From contig NC_133771.1 in the NCBI RefSeq assembly GCF_003597395.2, positions 142,244,790 through 142,308,789 on the forward strand: 64,000 nucleotides of DNA. Direction: 5' to 3'. The DNA comes from Chelonoidis abingdonii (lineage: Eukaryota > Chordata > Testudines > Testudinidae). The notes beneath the pieces were generated by a model. It ran no database searches. It was not told where the DNA came from and worked only from the letters and a program-made list of their open reading frames with translations. A program made the position numbers and the translations under genes. Positions within the stretch are counted from its first letter, which is position 1. Each line of letters begins with the position of its first letter. Positions 22,184 through 32,421 of the stretch are shown one piece after another.

Positions 22184-23165
22184 GTTTGTATAGTATATTA
22201 AAGATATAAAGAAGTATGATATGCTAAGCAGTGTTACTATTTTGATGAATTCATTAGAATTTAAATGGACCTTTTTTGTCCTCCGTTGGGTTAATGAACA
22301 GTAGTCTTACAGGGCCATAACTATTTTATATGCTCTTTGATGCAAAACTAATAGGTGGTTATTTACACTAGGGAAAGAAGCATGCAATATGTGGATCAAC
22401 ATTCATTCCAGTATTTTCACTGAAAAACTTGTTGAATTATACACACAGTATTACTTATCCTAGATTCAGGTGCACCCAGAATTCCTGCTGTTAAGGATAA
22501 CTTATTATTTCCCACTGGCAGAATAGAATTACTAACAGAACAATTGTAGCTGAAGAAGACTTGGGTTTGTAGGATGCCAATTACTATTTGGTTAAACAAA
22601 ACCCAGAGGACTAATCCCACACAATCTGTGAACCAGAAGCCTTATTTGTTTGTTAAATTTAAGCTTAAATATCACCAAGCAAAAAAACTCCTAAGGCTTT
22701 TTATCTGAGGGCTTAGATGAGACTTACAGGGTGCATGGGTTTTGCCTGCTTGATATTATTTATTGACATGTATAATAGATTCCACTGTTCTGGCTGCTGT
22801 AAGCAAGTTAGAAACAACTGATTAGCTCAGATGGACATCCTCACATCCACCCTACACAATGTTATTCCCCACATTCAGCTCTTTCCCGATCACATTTCTC
22901 TGTCTCTCTCACCCCACCTGTCCCAGGAAACTACTAGGAGAATAAATGCAGCTGGTAGCATGACCTAAAGGTCACCAAATCCTGGCTTTGTTTCAATATT
23001 TTGGACCCTGGAGCCATCACTAAGTACACCCTGTCACCATCCTCGTTCCATTTAAATCAGGTTCTGTTAGCATGAATGCCTCCCTGGTCATACATGATGT
23101 AATGTCACAGGAGCAGAGAGATGGTTGGTAACCAGGATCAAAATGATTTAGGACTTTTTAAATCA
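22184..23165. other. No recognised feature
   Basis: Mixed sequence without coherent frames. A minus-strand frame at 22417-22620 has no recognisable motif. Confidence 0.5.
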
Positions 23166-23169
23166 TTAA

Positions 23170-23480
23170 AATTAAGTTGGTAATGCAGCCAGTGCAGATA
23201 ATGGAGCACTGGGATGCTAATATGCTCCCTATTACAAAAACCACTTAATAAGTAGGCATCCATATTCAGCAATTTCACAATAGTTTTAAGATGAAGCTCC
23301 ATGTAGAGCACATTAAAGTAATTCAGTCTCTAGGCTGTAGGCAGATAACTGTGGCAAGGTCTGCGAGCTGTTAAAAAAAGATTACAACCTTCTTGCCAGG
23401 TGCAAATGCTAAAAGTGGTCTTTCCAACCATTGCTACTTGAAAATCTTAGCTAGAGATTTAAGTCCCCCAAACTGCAAAC
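23170..23480 (-). mobile_element. Possible ancient LINE fragment
   Basis: AGCCAGTGCAGATAATGGAG, GCTCCATGTAGAGCACATTA and AAGTAATTCAGTCTCTAGGC follow an order I associate with an antisense LINE 3' ORF region in reptiles (consensus 'AGCCAGTGCAGGGACTGGAG..GCAGTAATCCAGTCTGGAGG'). No frame stays open. Clade not assigned. Confidence 0.35.
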
Positions 23481-26275
23481 AAGTAACAAGTGATGGACAG
23501 ACAACTCCAATCAAGGGTTAAAATATAATCACCGCTGTTTGTCAGGCTGTCTGGAGTGGCTCATGACCATAAGTGCCTATCTCAGGGCAGACTTTCAAAA
23601 GCAGGACAGACAACCCAAACTGGTGATATGTTCTAGAATTAGATTTCACCAACTCAGTACCAAATGTGAACTCCCAAAGTATGTAATAGTCTTATAATGG
23701 AGTCATGGACAGTCCCCTGAGACACTCCAGTCTATCTTGTCATGCAGGCAAGCTGGACTATGTGATAGTCACTCCACAAATCATAAAATATTCAGTCCCA
23801 AGAGACCAGTCACTCACCCAGCTCAGTTTGCATTCACTTCAAATATAGCCAATTCTAGAGTAAACTAAGTAAAGGGTTATTCTCTAAGAAAAAGGAATGA
23901 TAATTACTGAGAGGTGAAAGCTAGTAAAAAATATATATCCAAGTGAATCACAGTCTATAATTTCAAAATGTAGCAGAGATGTAGTGATCTGCCTGTTTCC
24001 CAAAAGTCTTTTAGGTCTATCCTCTGGGGATCTCCTTATTCTCATTGGATTATTCTGCCTGGTTAGAATCCAAACAGTCTAGAGATGAAGAATTTTTCCT
24101 TGTATCCAGATTTATAGCTTGTTCTCACAGAACCCAATCTGACAGCAACAGTTCCCATACAGGTCCCTTCTTCATGGAAAGGAGGAAGAGGAAAGCACTT
24201 AATAAAGTCTTTGATCTTTGATTTTGCACCCTGGCTCATTTGTGTTTAATTAAAAGGATTGAGCATCTTCTTGTAAGAGACCATCATTTCCATTACACAC
24301 GGCTTCTTTCTCATTTGATAGGTTAATTAGTTACAGGGGTATATCCAATGCAAATGTTTGCTTTTACATCATAACATGAGACATAACTGAGTGAGAACAA
24401 TACATGCAGTATCCTACAAGCATTTTATAAAAAACTAAATACATTCTTATCAACTTAACATTCAATATTTATTTTGATAATGCTAACATACAATAAGCAA
24501 GACATTGTAAGTGTTCAGTGAGGCCTGGAGCCTTCGCATGAGCTGGCACCTGCTCTACCAGTGTCACACTGTATTCTTCTGTTTGCCTTCCCCAAGCTAC
24601 AAGTATGAATTTAGTCTTCTCTGGGCTCAGTTTCAGACAGTTAGCACTAATCTATGTTCCATGCTTTATAGAAACTGGCTAGGTCTTTTGTATTCATACA
24701 TGTTAAAATTACACTTCATAGTAGCCTAAGTATTAGATCTGGAGACACTAGGTGGATATTGTTTCAGAAGAATTTGTTGCAAATCTGAAAAATTCACACT
24801 TCCACCTTTATTTCTGTGGCACTGTCTTTAAACCCAACCTTGTATAACAGTTATGTTACACAAAACCTTATTAATTAGGAGATTTGGTTGATAGTCTTCT
24901 CCTCTCCCCAAGTCACTTCTAAAATGTGGATCATTTTCTTTAAACTAGAATGATCAGATCTTCATAACTATCTCCAATTGCAGTAATATCTTCACAATAT
25001 TGCTGACTAGGAAAATATACATCAACCAAAGTTCAAATTTGGAACTGAGTTAAGAAGACTTAGACAAGATGGAAGAACTAAACAACTAATAGCCAGATAT
25101 TATACAAGCTTAAACAATAGACAGACAAATGACTGGCTGTACAAGAGAAATAGGAATTAGACTTCCAAAGTCTTGCAGAAGACAATAGGTGGGACAAATA
25201 TTTTCCAAATGTTTCACACCACCACTTCCTCTCCTTCTTCGGGAAAATTCCTCTGGTATATTCTCTGGGCCTTCATGTAACTTTCCTTTCAAATCACTAA
25301 CAAAGAGTTGTGGAAAACTGCACATAGAAATCTGAAGGGCAGATTACATCCCCCCATGGGAGAGATTTCTGTGGGAGGGAAGCACCTCAAGGAGATTGTG
25401 TTTACTCTGTTAGGGCTCAGTCCTGAGCCTCCAAATGAGAGTTTTGCCTGAGTAAGGAGGGCAAGATAGAGCCCTATGCTGGAAACAAAACTTCGCCATC
25501 AGGCAAGGAACAGTTTCATCAATACAATGAATTGTGGTCGCCCCAAAATAAGTCATGCATCATTCCTGTGCTTTTTAGTTCCATCATTGCACTTTATACT
25601 ATCTCATTCAACACATTATATTTTTATATATAGACCACTTCTGTGAAGTTAATACAGTAACCTGTGACACCGTAAAATCATAGAACTTGCTTATTTCCTA
25701 CAAAGTATCACTTCCTTTTGATGTGAACCATCTGTCAAATCTATAACTGAACATCCCTCAGTTATTCCCGTGAGTGATAAAACTTCAAAAAGAGGCAAAG
25801 TTCACAGACTGATACTTATTTAGATACAGGATTAAAAAAACAGCAGAAGCAGCAAACTCCCACAGAAAGGTGTCTGCATCTGCAGTCCTTGGGAAACAGT
25901 CATTGATGTATTAAGGCTGAAATTCATTCCTGTGTAAAGGTGCAGCACAAGAACTATCCACCACTTAACATGAAAGTTTAAGTAGGACTTACATGGTGCA
26001 TAGAGGTAATTTTTATTTTCTCTCTTTCTTTCTTGTCCTGTCATTTTATGGTGCATCAGCATCAGCATGTGAAGCTATGACCACTACCTACCACCATTTT
26101 CACATAATCAAAATCTATATCCTCTCATCTTGCTTTGTATCGTTAAAAAGAGGCAGTCATACTTTTTTAATGCTATCCCACTTCCCTGGTACTTTCACCA
26201 TACCTCTCAGACCATATTCTTATACCTTGAGGCATCGCAGTTCTCCATAAAGAATCTTTCTTTCTGTATAATTGT
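23481..26275. other. No recognised gene or element
   Basis: Nearly 2.8 kb of AT-rich sequence with chance frames of under 80 codons. No splice-bounded exon, element termini or tandem repeat stood out. A minus-strand frame at 25110-25325 shows no motif. Confidence 0.5.
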
Positions 26276-26279
26276 CTCT

Positions 26280-27307
26280 GTATTGCCATAACAGATGGTT
26301 GTCTGTTACTTTAACTTTGCATGTTTTGCACAACCCATCTTGGCCTGTCCCATTTGGTCCTTGCTTCTTTTGTCATACTATGAAGTATGACATTATCCTC
26401 AAGCTTAGGCCATATTTCATAGAACCTTTGTCCTCTTTTCTCTTTGGCCCCTATTTCTTTTCATTCTTTCTTAAATTCTCTCTTAACCAAACTTTTGAAG
26501 GTCTATGCACTCAGCGGGATCTTTATATCAACCTTCTCATTTATTAAGGCTGCCAGATATCCTGATGTGTGTTGTAATCCATGCTATTACTATGGTATAC
26601 CTAGTTGTACTATCTGCATAGTCAGGAGCAATATTTTATTAATTAAGTCATTCCTGCTTTCTGAGTTTCTATTTCTGATCGTCATTATACCCAACAAAGA
26701 GTCAGATAGTATAGCAGCTGTAGTTGGACGTACATCCCTTATCCAGGTCAGTGCCAACAGCACGTCCACCAATTTGTCTGTTAAAATCATCACAAAATTG
26801 GATAGTCTGATAGATCTCCTAATTCCAAATGCAGGGATACAAAATGCCATTCCCACTGTACCTGTCTTGTCATCTTTAGATCTGTCCGTGTAGATTTGGC
26901 AATGCTGACCCAATCTGCCATGTATAAACTCACACATTTTTATCCATCATATCTGATAGTCCTGCTCTTCCCTTTGTTTTATGGTATAATTCTAAACCCA
27001 CAATTGGGGAGACAACTGTCCAGCTATAATTTGATTTCCCATGACTAAAGATTTTAATCTCTTCCAGTTCTCCCTTTTCACTCCAGTCTTTTACTCACCT
27101 TTTGACCCTAATAGCATGTGGGAGTTTGTGGCATCCAGTTGCATCTTGCGTACTTAATTCCCTATAGTCCTTGTACATTTGTTTAGTACTCCTGTCTTCA
27201 CTATTTCATTTTACCTTAGCCCAAAAGGTTAAATCTCATAATTTCATTTTTAAATGTATAGGCATTTCTCTGGTTGCTACCTGCATCACACAGTGTCATA
27301 GTATTTG
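26280..27307 (-). mobile_element. RNase H-bearing LINE fragment (downstream part)
   Basis: A minus-strand frame at 26590-26937 reads IYTDRSKDDKTGTVGMAFCI, then KLVDVLLALTWIRDVRPTTA, then ILSDSLLGIM. This is the RNase H fold order TDGSK..AEL.A.L.AL..ILSDS: the first and third catalytic aspartates are visible, while the glutamate position reads lysine. RNase H after reverse transcriptase is typical of I-type and some Jockey-related LINEs. Stops and frameshifts abound. The upstream part continues at 27456-27690 beyond a SINE-like insert. Confidence 0.7.
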
Positions 27308-27316
27308 TACCACACA

Positions 27317-27446
27317 AGTATCAGAGGGGTAGCCGTGTTAGTCTGGATCTGTAAAAGCAGCAGAGAATCCTGTGGCACCTTATAGACTAACAGACGTATC
27401 GGAGCATGAGCTTTCGTGGGTGAATACCCACTTCGTCAGATACATA
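27317..27446 (+). mobile_element. SINE-like element (TATCAGAGGGGTAGC family), 9-bp TSD
   Basis: The element starts AGTATCAGAGGGGTAGCC and runs through GTTAGTCTGGATCTG, CCTTATAGACTAACAGACGT and GTGGGTGAATACCCACTTC. TACCACACA is duplicated exactly at 27308-27316 and 27447-27455. A variable-length 9-bp duplication suits LINE-primed retroposition. It interrupts the LINE at 26280-27690. Two foldback copies of the same family lie at 29632-29792 and 53903-54086. No clear pol III A/B boxes were assigned. Confidence 0.8.
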
Positions 27447-27455
27447 TACCACACA

Positions 27456-27690
27456 TGATTCTCAGAGCTTGGGTTTGGATCAGCTCTAATTTTCTGAGTG
27501 TTCATTTAGAGGCTGAGTTAAAGGTTTAGCATCCATAATCTATAACTGGTCTTATTAGTGCCCTATACAGCATCATCAATATGTTTTTATCTGCAAATCA
27601 ATTGTTCTCAGCAATGCTTTTAAGTCCATGCATGTTTGGGACATAGGTGCTCTTTTAACAAGATTATTTGACACTTACTATTCGTGATTG
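27456..27690 (-). mobile_element. RNase H-bearing LINE fragment (upstream part)
   Basis: The minus strand shows LYRALIRPVIDYGC followed by SASK*TLRKLELIQTQALRI, the conserved post-RT block 'LYRALIRS.LDYGC..GSAS...L.KLD.IQ.QALRI' of Jockey/I-like LINEs. It breaks directly at the SINE-like insertion and the RNase H region follows on the other side, so both pieces are one element. Confidence 0.7.
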
Positions 27691-28160
27691 GTCTCCCATT
27701 TAAAAAAGTATGATATCCAATCAGGGAGAATAACTAATATCACATGATTTAAGTGAACAATCTCACATCATGAATACGGAACCGCAACTGGATGAAGCTA
27801 ACAGTTCACAAGCAATTGTTAGGCTCAACTTTTTCAAGTGAACTGTCAAACATTTCTGAATAGTGAGTAGATGATTAAAAAATTGATCTATTTGTGAAGA
27901 ATTTATAAATGGGGGAAAAAAGGCTAAATTAGTTGGATGATTTATTTGGAACCAAAATTGAGTGAACTTACCTTGGTACATCTAAATTTCAAAGTTGAAA
28001 ATCTAATGAGAGTAAACACCCAGTACTATCTTGATTGCCAGTATCCAGAGTAATAAGCTTTTGATCATGGCAATCAATCAACACATGTAATCAATCAATT
28101 AAATATTTTAGAAATATTTTTTCTGCCTTTTTTTTTTTAAAGCAGCAGGAAGAGGAAGGA
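27691..28160. other. No recognised feature
   Basis: AT-rich sequence with a T10 run near 28128. A minus-strand frame at 27763-27981 lacks motifs. Confidence 0.5.
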
Positions 28161-28164
28161 TTGC

Positions 28165-28240
28165 TGTCCTGTTAAAGCACTGGATTGGAATTCAGGAGCT
28201 CTGCAACGAACTGTCTGCATGACCTTTAGCAAGTCTGTAG
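28165..28240 (+). mobile_element. MIR SINE, left part
   Basis: TTGGAATTCAGGAGCTCTG, ACTGTCTGCATGACCTTTAG and CAAGTC follow the MIR 5' order. A short MIR-like 3' piece, ATCATCTGTAAAATGAGGAC, appears at 28380-28400 after a CR1 3' end, so the MIR may have been split by it. Confidence 0.6.
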
Positions 28241-28254
28241 GGTAGACTTTAATC

Positions 28255-28372
28255 AAACATGTTATTGGACTTAAGTTACTCCTATAACTGGGTGGAGTTT
28301 AACGGCCTATGATGTACAGGAAGTCAGATGAGATGATGTAAAGCTCCTTTTCTGGCCTTAAACTCTATGAAA
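28255..28372 (+). mobile_element. CR1 LINE 3' end
   Basis: GGCCTATGATGTACAGGAAG, TCAGATGAGATGATG and TTTTCTGGCCTTAAACTC, then TATGAA, form the conserved CR1 3' terminus. It lies in sense orientation and is probably inserted in the MIR. No coding part remains. Confidence 0.7.
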
Positions 28373-28464
28373 CTCCTGTAATCATCTGTAAAATGAGGAC
28401 AGGATTCTCCTCTTTGTCTTCTCTATTTAACTTGAGAACTTAAGTGGGACCTCAGTGGAGCATA

Positions 28465-28740
28465 GGCCTGGTCAGGGCTGTAACAAAGGCAGGGCGAGAG
28501 GGGCAGCCGCCAAGGGCATAGAGCCGGCAGGGGTGCAAAAATGAGGAAGCATAGAATTGGGCCCAGCGGTCTCACACCCCCCTGCAGGACTGGGCCCAAG
28601 AGTCCATGGACATAGTTTGTGGGGGCAATGCCCCCTTTTCCCCCAAGCAAAGGCCTGGGCTGGAAGCAGAGGGGCCTGGTCTGGAGCTGCTTCTCCTGCC
28701 AGGTACTTGCTGCCTCTGCAGCTGAACGCCACCTCCTAAC
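28465..28740. mobile_element. GC-rich hAT-like element fragment
   Basis: A start TCAGGGCTGTAACAAAGG and blocks GGCAGGGCGAGAGGGGCAG, GGCAATGCCCCCTTTTCCCC match a GC-rich non-autonomous element seen in turtles. No right-hand inverted end was found. Long frames through it come from its GC content and are not genes. Confidence 0.45.
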
Positions 28741-29620
28741 TCTTCCTTCTGTTAGCGTATGCTGCATCAACACCGGGGGGCTGGCTATGCCAGGATAGGC
28801 TGTGTAATGTAGCTATGGCTTTAGTGTGCATTATGCTATTGATATGGGTGAATTACTCTGTAACGGTACCACTTCTGCTGAATACTACAGTACATGCTCT
28901 AAAAGTAATGCAAGTTGCTATGTTTAAATGTATATTTCTCTTTTGTGACAAGTGTTCTGAAAACAACAGGATTTATCATTGAAAAGTCTTTGAGGCACCT
29001 GCCTTTTCTGAGTTAAAGAAACCTTGGAAAAAGGAAGAAGAAATGATTGCGAGCACTGCACTAGCACGAAATGGGTGTTTACTCTTGAACCAAGGATAAA
29101 ATATATATAAAAAAATGCTGTGGTATTTTCTACAGCAATTATGAAACAGATCATACTGATTAACTCAAATTTCCTAAGGAAATATGGTACCTTTGTAGGA
29201 ATAAATGGATCCAAAATATAGCTTTTTGTCTGAAGTGATACTCTGAGTTTCCCGATGAAATCTGAGTTGCTTGTCAGATTCACTGAATAGAAAAGGCTGT
29301 AAAATTAAAAAAAGGCAAGGTTAACATCCATCTTGAGTTTCTTCAGCCTTTGTTTGATCAGTATGAATATTAAAACTGTATCTTATGCTCTGTAGCACAG
29401 CCAGCCACAGTAATCAGGCATGAAGTGTCAAGTCCAGGAAGTTCAAAGAGACACAGAGTAGTTCACCACAGCCAAAGAGCTAAAAATCCCAGACAGAGTC
29501 AATCCTATTTTTGAGGAGTCTGTTAAGTGACTTCAAGGCTCAGAAACTATCACAAGACAGTCACTTTCTTGATCAGACCACTACCTCAGTGATGAGGGCT
29601 CTCCCAGCTCTTAAGCCCCT
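28741..29620. other. No recognised feature
   Basis: Mixed AT-rich sequence. A 119-codon minus-strand frame at 28924-29283 has no recognisable domain, and there is no supporting context for a gene. Confidence 0.5.
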
Positions 29621-29631
29621 GCTCCTGGTTA

Positions 29632-29792
29632 AGCAGCAAAGAATCCTGTGGTACCTTATAGACTAGCAGACGTTTTGCAGCATGAGTTTTCGTGGGTGAA
29701 TACCCACTTCGTCTGTTAGTCTATAAGGTGCCACAGGATTCTTTGCTGCTTTTACAGATCCAGACTAACATGGCTACCCCTCTGATACTTTA
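29632..29792. mobile_element. Foldback SINE-like element, 10-bp TSD
   Basis: Positions 29632-29713 are a forward, 5'-truncated copy of the TATCAGAGGGGTAGC family. Positions 29714-29787 are a reverse copy that keeps the family start (GGCTACCCCTCTGATA). CTCCTGGTTA is duplicated exactly at 29622-29631 and 29793-29802, so both halves arrived or were copied as one unit. The arms can form a hairpin of about 70 bp. Confidence 0.8.
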
Positions 29793-29802
29793 CTCCTGGT
29801 TA

Positions 29803-30123
29803 GTTCATTAAGGATAATAGATCTTATTCAAATTCCAGAACATGTTAATAAAGAATAACACCTACAGATCCATAAATTAAGAATCTGATGAACCATTATC
29901 ATCATGCACTAGCCACAACTGTTTACACAGTGTTCTCCAAAAAGCCTTTTCCTCCTCTTCACCCATGCAGATCTTTTTGATTTTCAGACAGCTTGAACTA
30001 GATCTGCTAGCTTCCTCCTTTTCCTTTACACCCACAATTCTTTCCTGGGAGCAGTTTGTTGCCTTCTGGCTCCTTTCACATCTATTTCTATTACAGATAA
30101 AATGGGAGCAAAAAATTCCTAAT
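29803..30123. other. No recognised feature
   Basis: Short unclassified sequence. Two opposing frames (29877-30134 minus and 29965-30147 plus) lack motifs. Confidence 0.5.
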
Positions 30124-30520
30124 CTATATTTCACATTTGAAAATTAATTGAAAATCTCCGTTGAGTCATAAAGTGTCATTGAAACAGCAGCCAGGTTCCT
30201 TATTGGATGACATTTTACATGATGCACATTGAACCTTGGTCAGAAGGGAGACCTCAATGCATAATGATGCAGTCCAGACAAGAAACCTGGCCCACAGGAC
30301 AGAATGGGAGCATGAAGCATCAAACTACAACTCCCATGAAGCACCATCGCACCTTAGACACATGTAATTTAATGTTAAACTGACACAAAAGGAAACACTT
30401 TGGATTTCCCCTAACGGAAAACTGAAAAATTTCAGCAAAATTGAAATCTTCCTGTGGAAAATCTGTAGTTTACAGAAACTGTATTTTCTATTGAAAACTT
30501 AGTCAGAAAATCCTTGATTA
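30124..30520. repeat. AT-rich foldback-type repeat with 'AACTCCCATGA' centre
   Basis: It is bounded by GAAAATTAATTGAAAATC and TCTATTGAAAACTTAGTC. The centre has ACTACAACTCCCATGAAGCA and a GCATAATGATGCAG segment. It belongs with 14605-15345 and 57249-57715. An error-rich inverted copy lies at about 33830-34190 within the misassembled block. Confidence 0.5.
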
Positions 30521-31265
30521 GATCAATTCCAATTATATTACAAAAGTTAGACTGAAAGGCATTAACAATCACCTCTATTACTGTATTTGACCTAGTACTA
30601 TAAGATTTCCGGTTCTTGAATGACTTTTCACAATAGCCATTCCTTCTCTCTCCCCACAAAAAATGTTATCAGCTTCAATTTATTCTTTGGTCTATACTCT
30701 ACTGACTGAAAAGGCCAGAATAAGAGATGTAAACTTCCTCTCCCACATGGTCATACCAAACCACGAGGAATCCTGATCTGACGTTCATTGCTCAGACCCA
30801 AGCATTTCTTAAATAACAGGTTGTGCCTTAATAGGTTTCTGGCTGTTAGCTCATCCTGTTAAATCCACTCTAGTGTCAAGTTGTCTGGCCACCAGTTAAC
30901 AGACACAACAGAAGCTTTGAATAATCTTGCCCACTTGTTCAGGGGGACTAAACAGTTAACAATAAACCCTACTGATAGTGACAAGGGAAATCCAAGTTGA
31001 AGATTGTTGTGGGCATTAAAATACATGTAGTTTCATGGAGCTCCAGCTTTTATTTCCAAACAGGTGAGCTTATTTTACACTAGAAATGAACTCTTTAAGC
31101 AATATGATGATTAATCATACAGATTAATGACCCTGTAAACTAGATGTGAAAAATAGCTGAAAACACTTAACTCCAACAGGTCATTAATCCAAGGAAATGC
31201 CTGGCAATAATAACTACTGTTTGGATGACCTGAATATTAAAAAAAATAAATAATTACAATTAGGA
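30521..31265. other. Unclassified left flank of the CR1
   Basis: Unique-looking AT-rich sequence. It matters because it is mirrored, with errors, at about 33080-33830. Confidence 0.6.
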
Positions 31266-31269
31266 ATAA

Positions 31270-31962
31270 ATTTTTAAATGGGTTCCAGAGGTGATCCGGG
31301 CAATTACAGGCCACTAAGCCTGACTTCAGTACCGGACAAGCTGGTTGAAACTATAGTAAAGAACAAAATTTTCAGATACACAGATGAACATAATTTGTTG
31401 GGGGAAGAGTCAACATGGTTTTTGTAAAGAGAAATCATGCCTCATCAATCTACTAGAATTTTTTGAGAGGGTCAACAAGCATGTGGACTGAGGGGATCCA
31501 GTGGATATAGTGTACTTAGATTTTCAGAAAGCCTTTGACAAGGTCCCTCACCAAAGGCTCTTAAGCAAAGTAAGCTGTCATGGGATAAGAGGGAAGGTTC
31601 TCTCATGGATTGGTAACTAGTTAAAAGACAGGAAACAAAGGGTAGGAATGAACGATCAGTTTCAGAATGAAGAGAGGTAAATGGTGGTGTCCCCCAGGGG
31701 TCTGTACTGGGACCAGTATTATTCAACATATTCATAAATGATCTGGAAAAAGGGGTAAACTATGAGGTGGCAAAATCTGAAGATGATACAAAACTACTCA
31801 AGATAGTTAAATCCCAAGAGACTGCGAAGAGTTACAAAAAGATCTCACAAAACTGGGTGACTGGGCAACAAAATGGCAGATGAAATTCAATATTGATAAA
31901 TGTAAAGTAATGCACATTGGAAAACATAATCCCAACTATACATATAAAATAATGCGGTCTAA
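31270..31962 (+). mobile_element. CR1 LINE, reverse transcriptase region (left part)
   Basis: It starts in the RT at GGGTTCCAGAGGTGATCCGG and carries the CR1 blocks: GATTTTCAGAAAGCCTTTGA (DFQKAFD), TGTCCCCCAGGGGTCTGTAC (PQGSVL) and ATTCATAAATGATCTGGAAA (FINDLE). The catalytic box is degraded. It stops at GCGGTCTAA. The next CR1 segment appears only in inverted form at 31963-32421 and 42693-43156, and the 3' end is at 43157-43455. Confidence 0.9.
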
Positions 31963-32421
31963 GGCTGGTGTTGATGAAAAAAGTACTTCCTTTGTTTATT
32001 TTAAACCGTGCTGCCTATAATTTGATTTGTGACATTCAGTTCCTGTGTTAGGAGAGGAGTTAAATAAACACTCCTGAATGTTACTTCTCCAACTGAGTAA
32101 TTGTATTAACCTCTATCATATTCCACAGTGTCTCTTTTCCAAGCTGAAAAGTTCTCGTCTTATTAATCGCTCCTCATTTGGGAAGCCATTCCATATCCAA
32201 TTATTTTTGTTGCCTTTTCTAAACCTTTTCCATCAATATCTTCTTGGGTGGTTGACATCACTCTGCACACAGTATTCAAGATGTAGGAGTATCAAGGATT
32301 AATATAGAGCAATATGCGATTTTGTCTGTCTTATTATTATCCCTTCTTATGTTCCCAATTTCGTAAGTTGTTTGACTACTGCGTCCATGACTCCAGATCT
32401 CATTCTTTGAGTGGTACACTA
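31963..32421 (-). mobile_element. CR1 middle segment, inverted, first copy
   Basis: Shared landmarks with 42693-43156 include ACTTCCTTTGTTTATTTTAA, CTTTTCCAAGCTGAAAAG, GTCTTATTAATCGCTCC and AAGATGTAGGAGTATCA, in the same order and direction. In CR1 terms it is the part between the RT and the 3' end, reversed. It is missing in sense orientation from the flanks, exactly where it should join 31962 to 43157. Confidence 0.88.

Noticed and set aside
28423..28773. 116-codon minus-strand frame
   Set aside because: It sits in a GC-rich hAT-like repeat with overlapping open frames on both strands and no motif.
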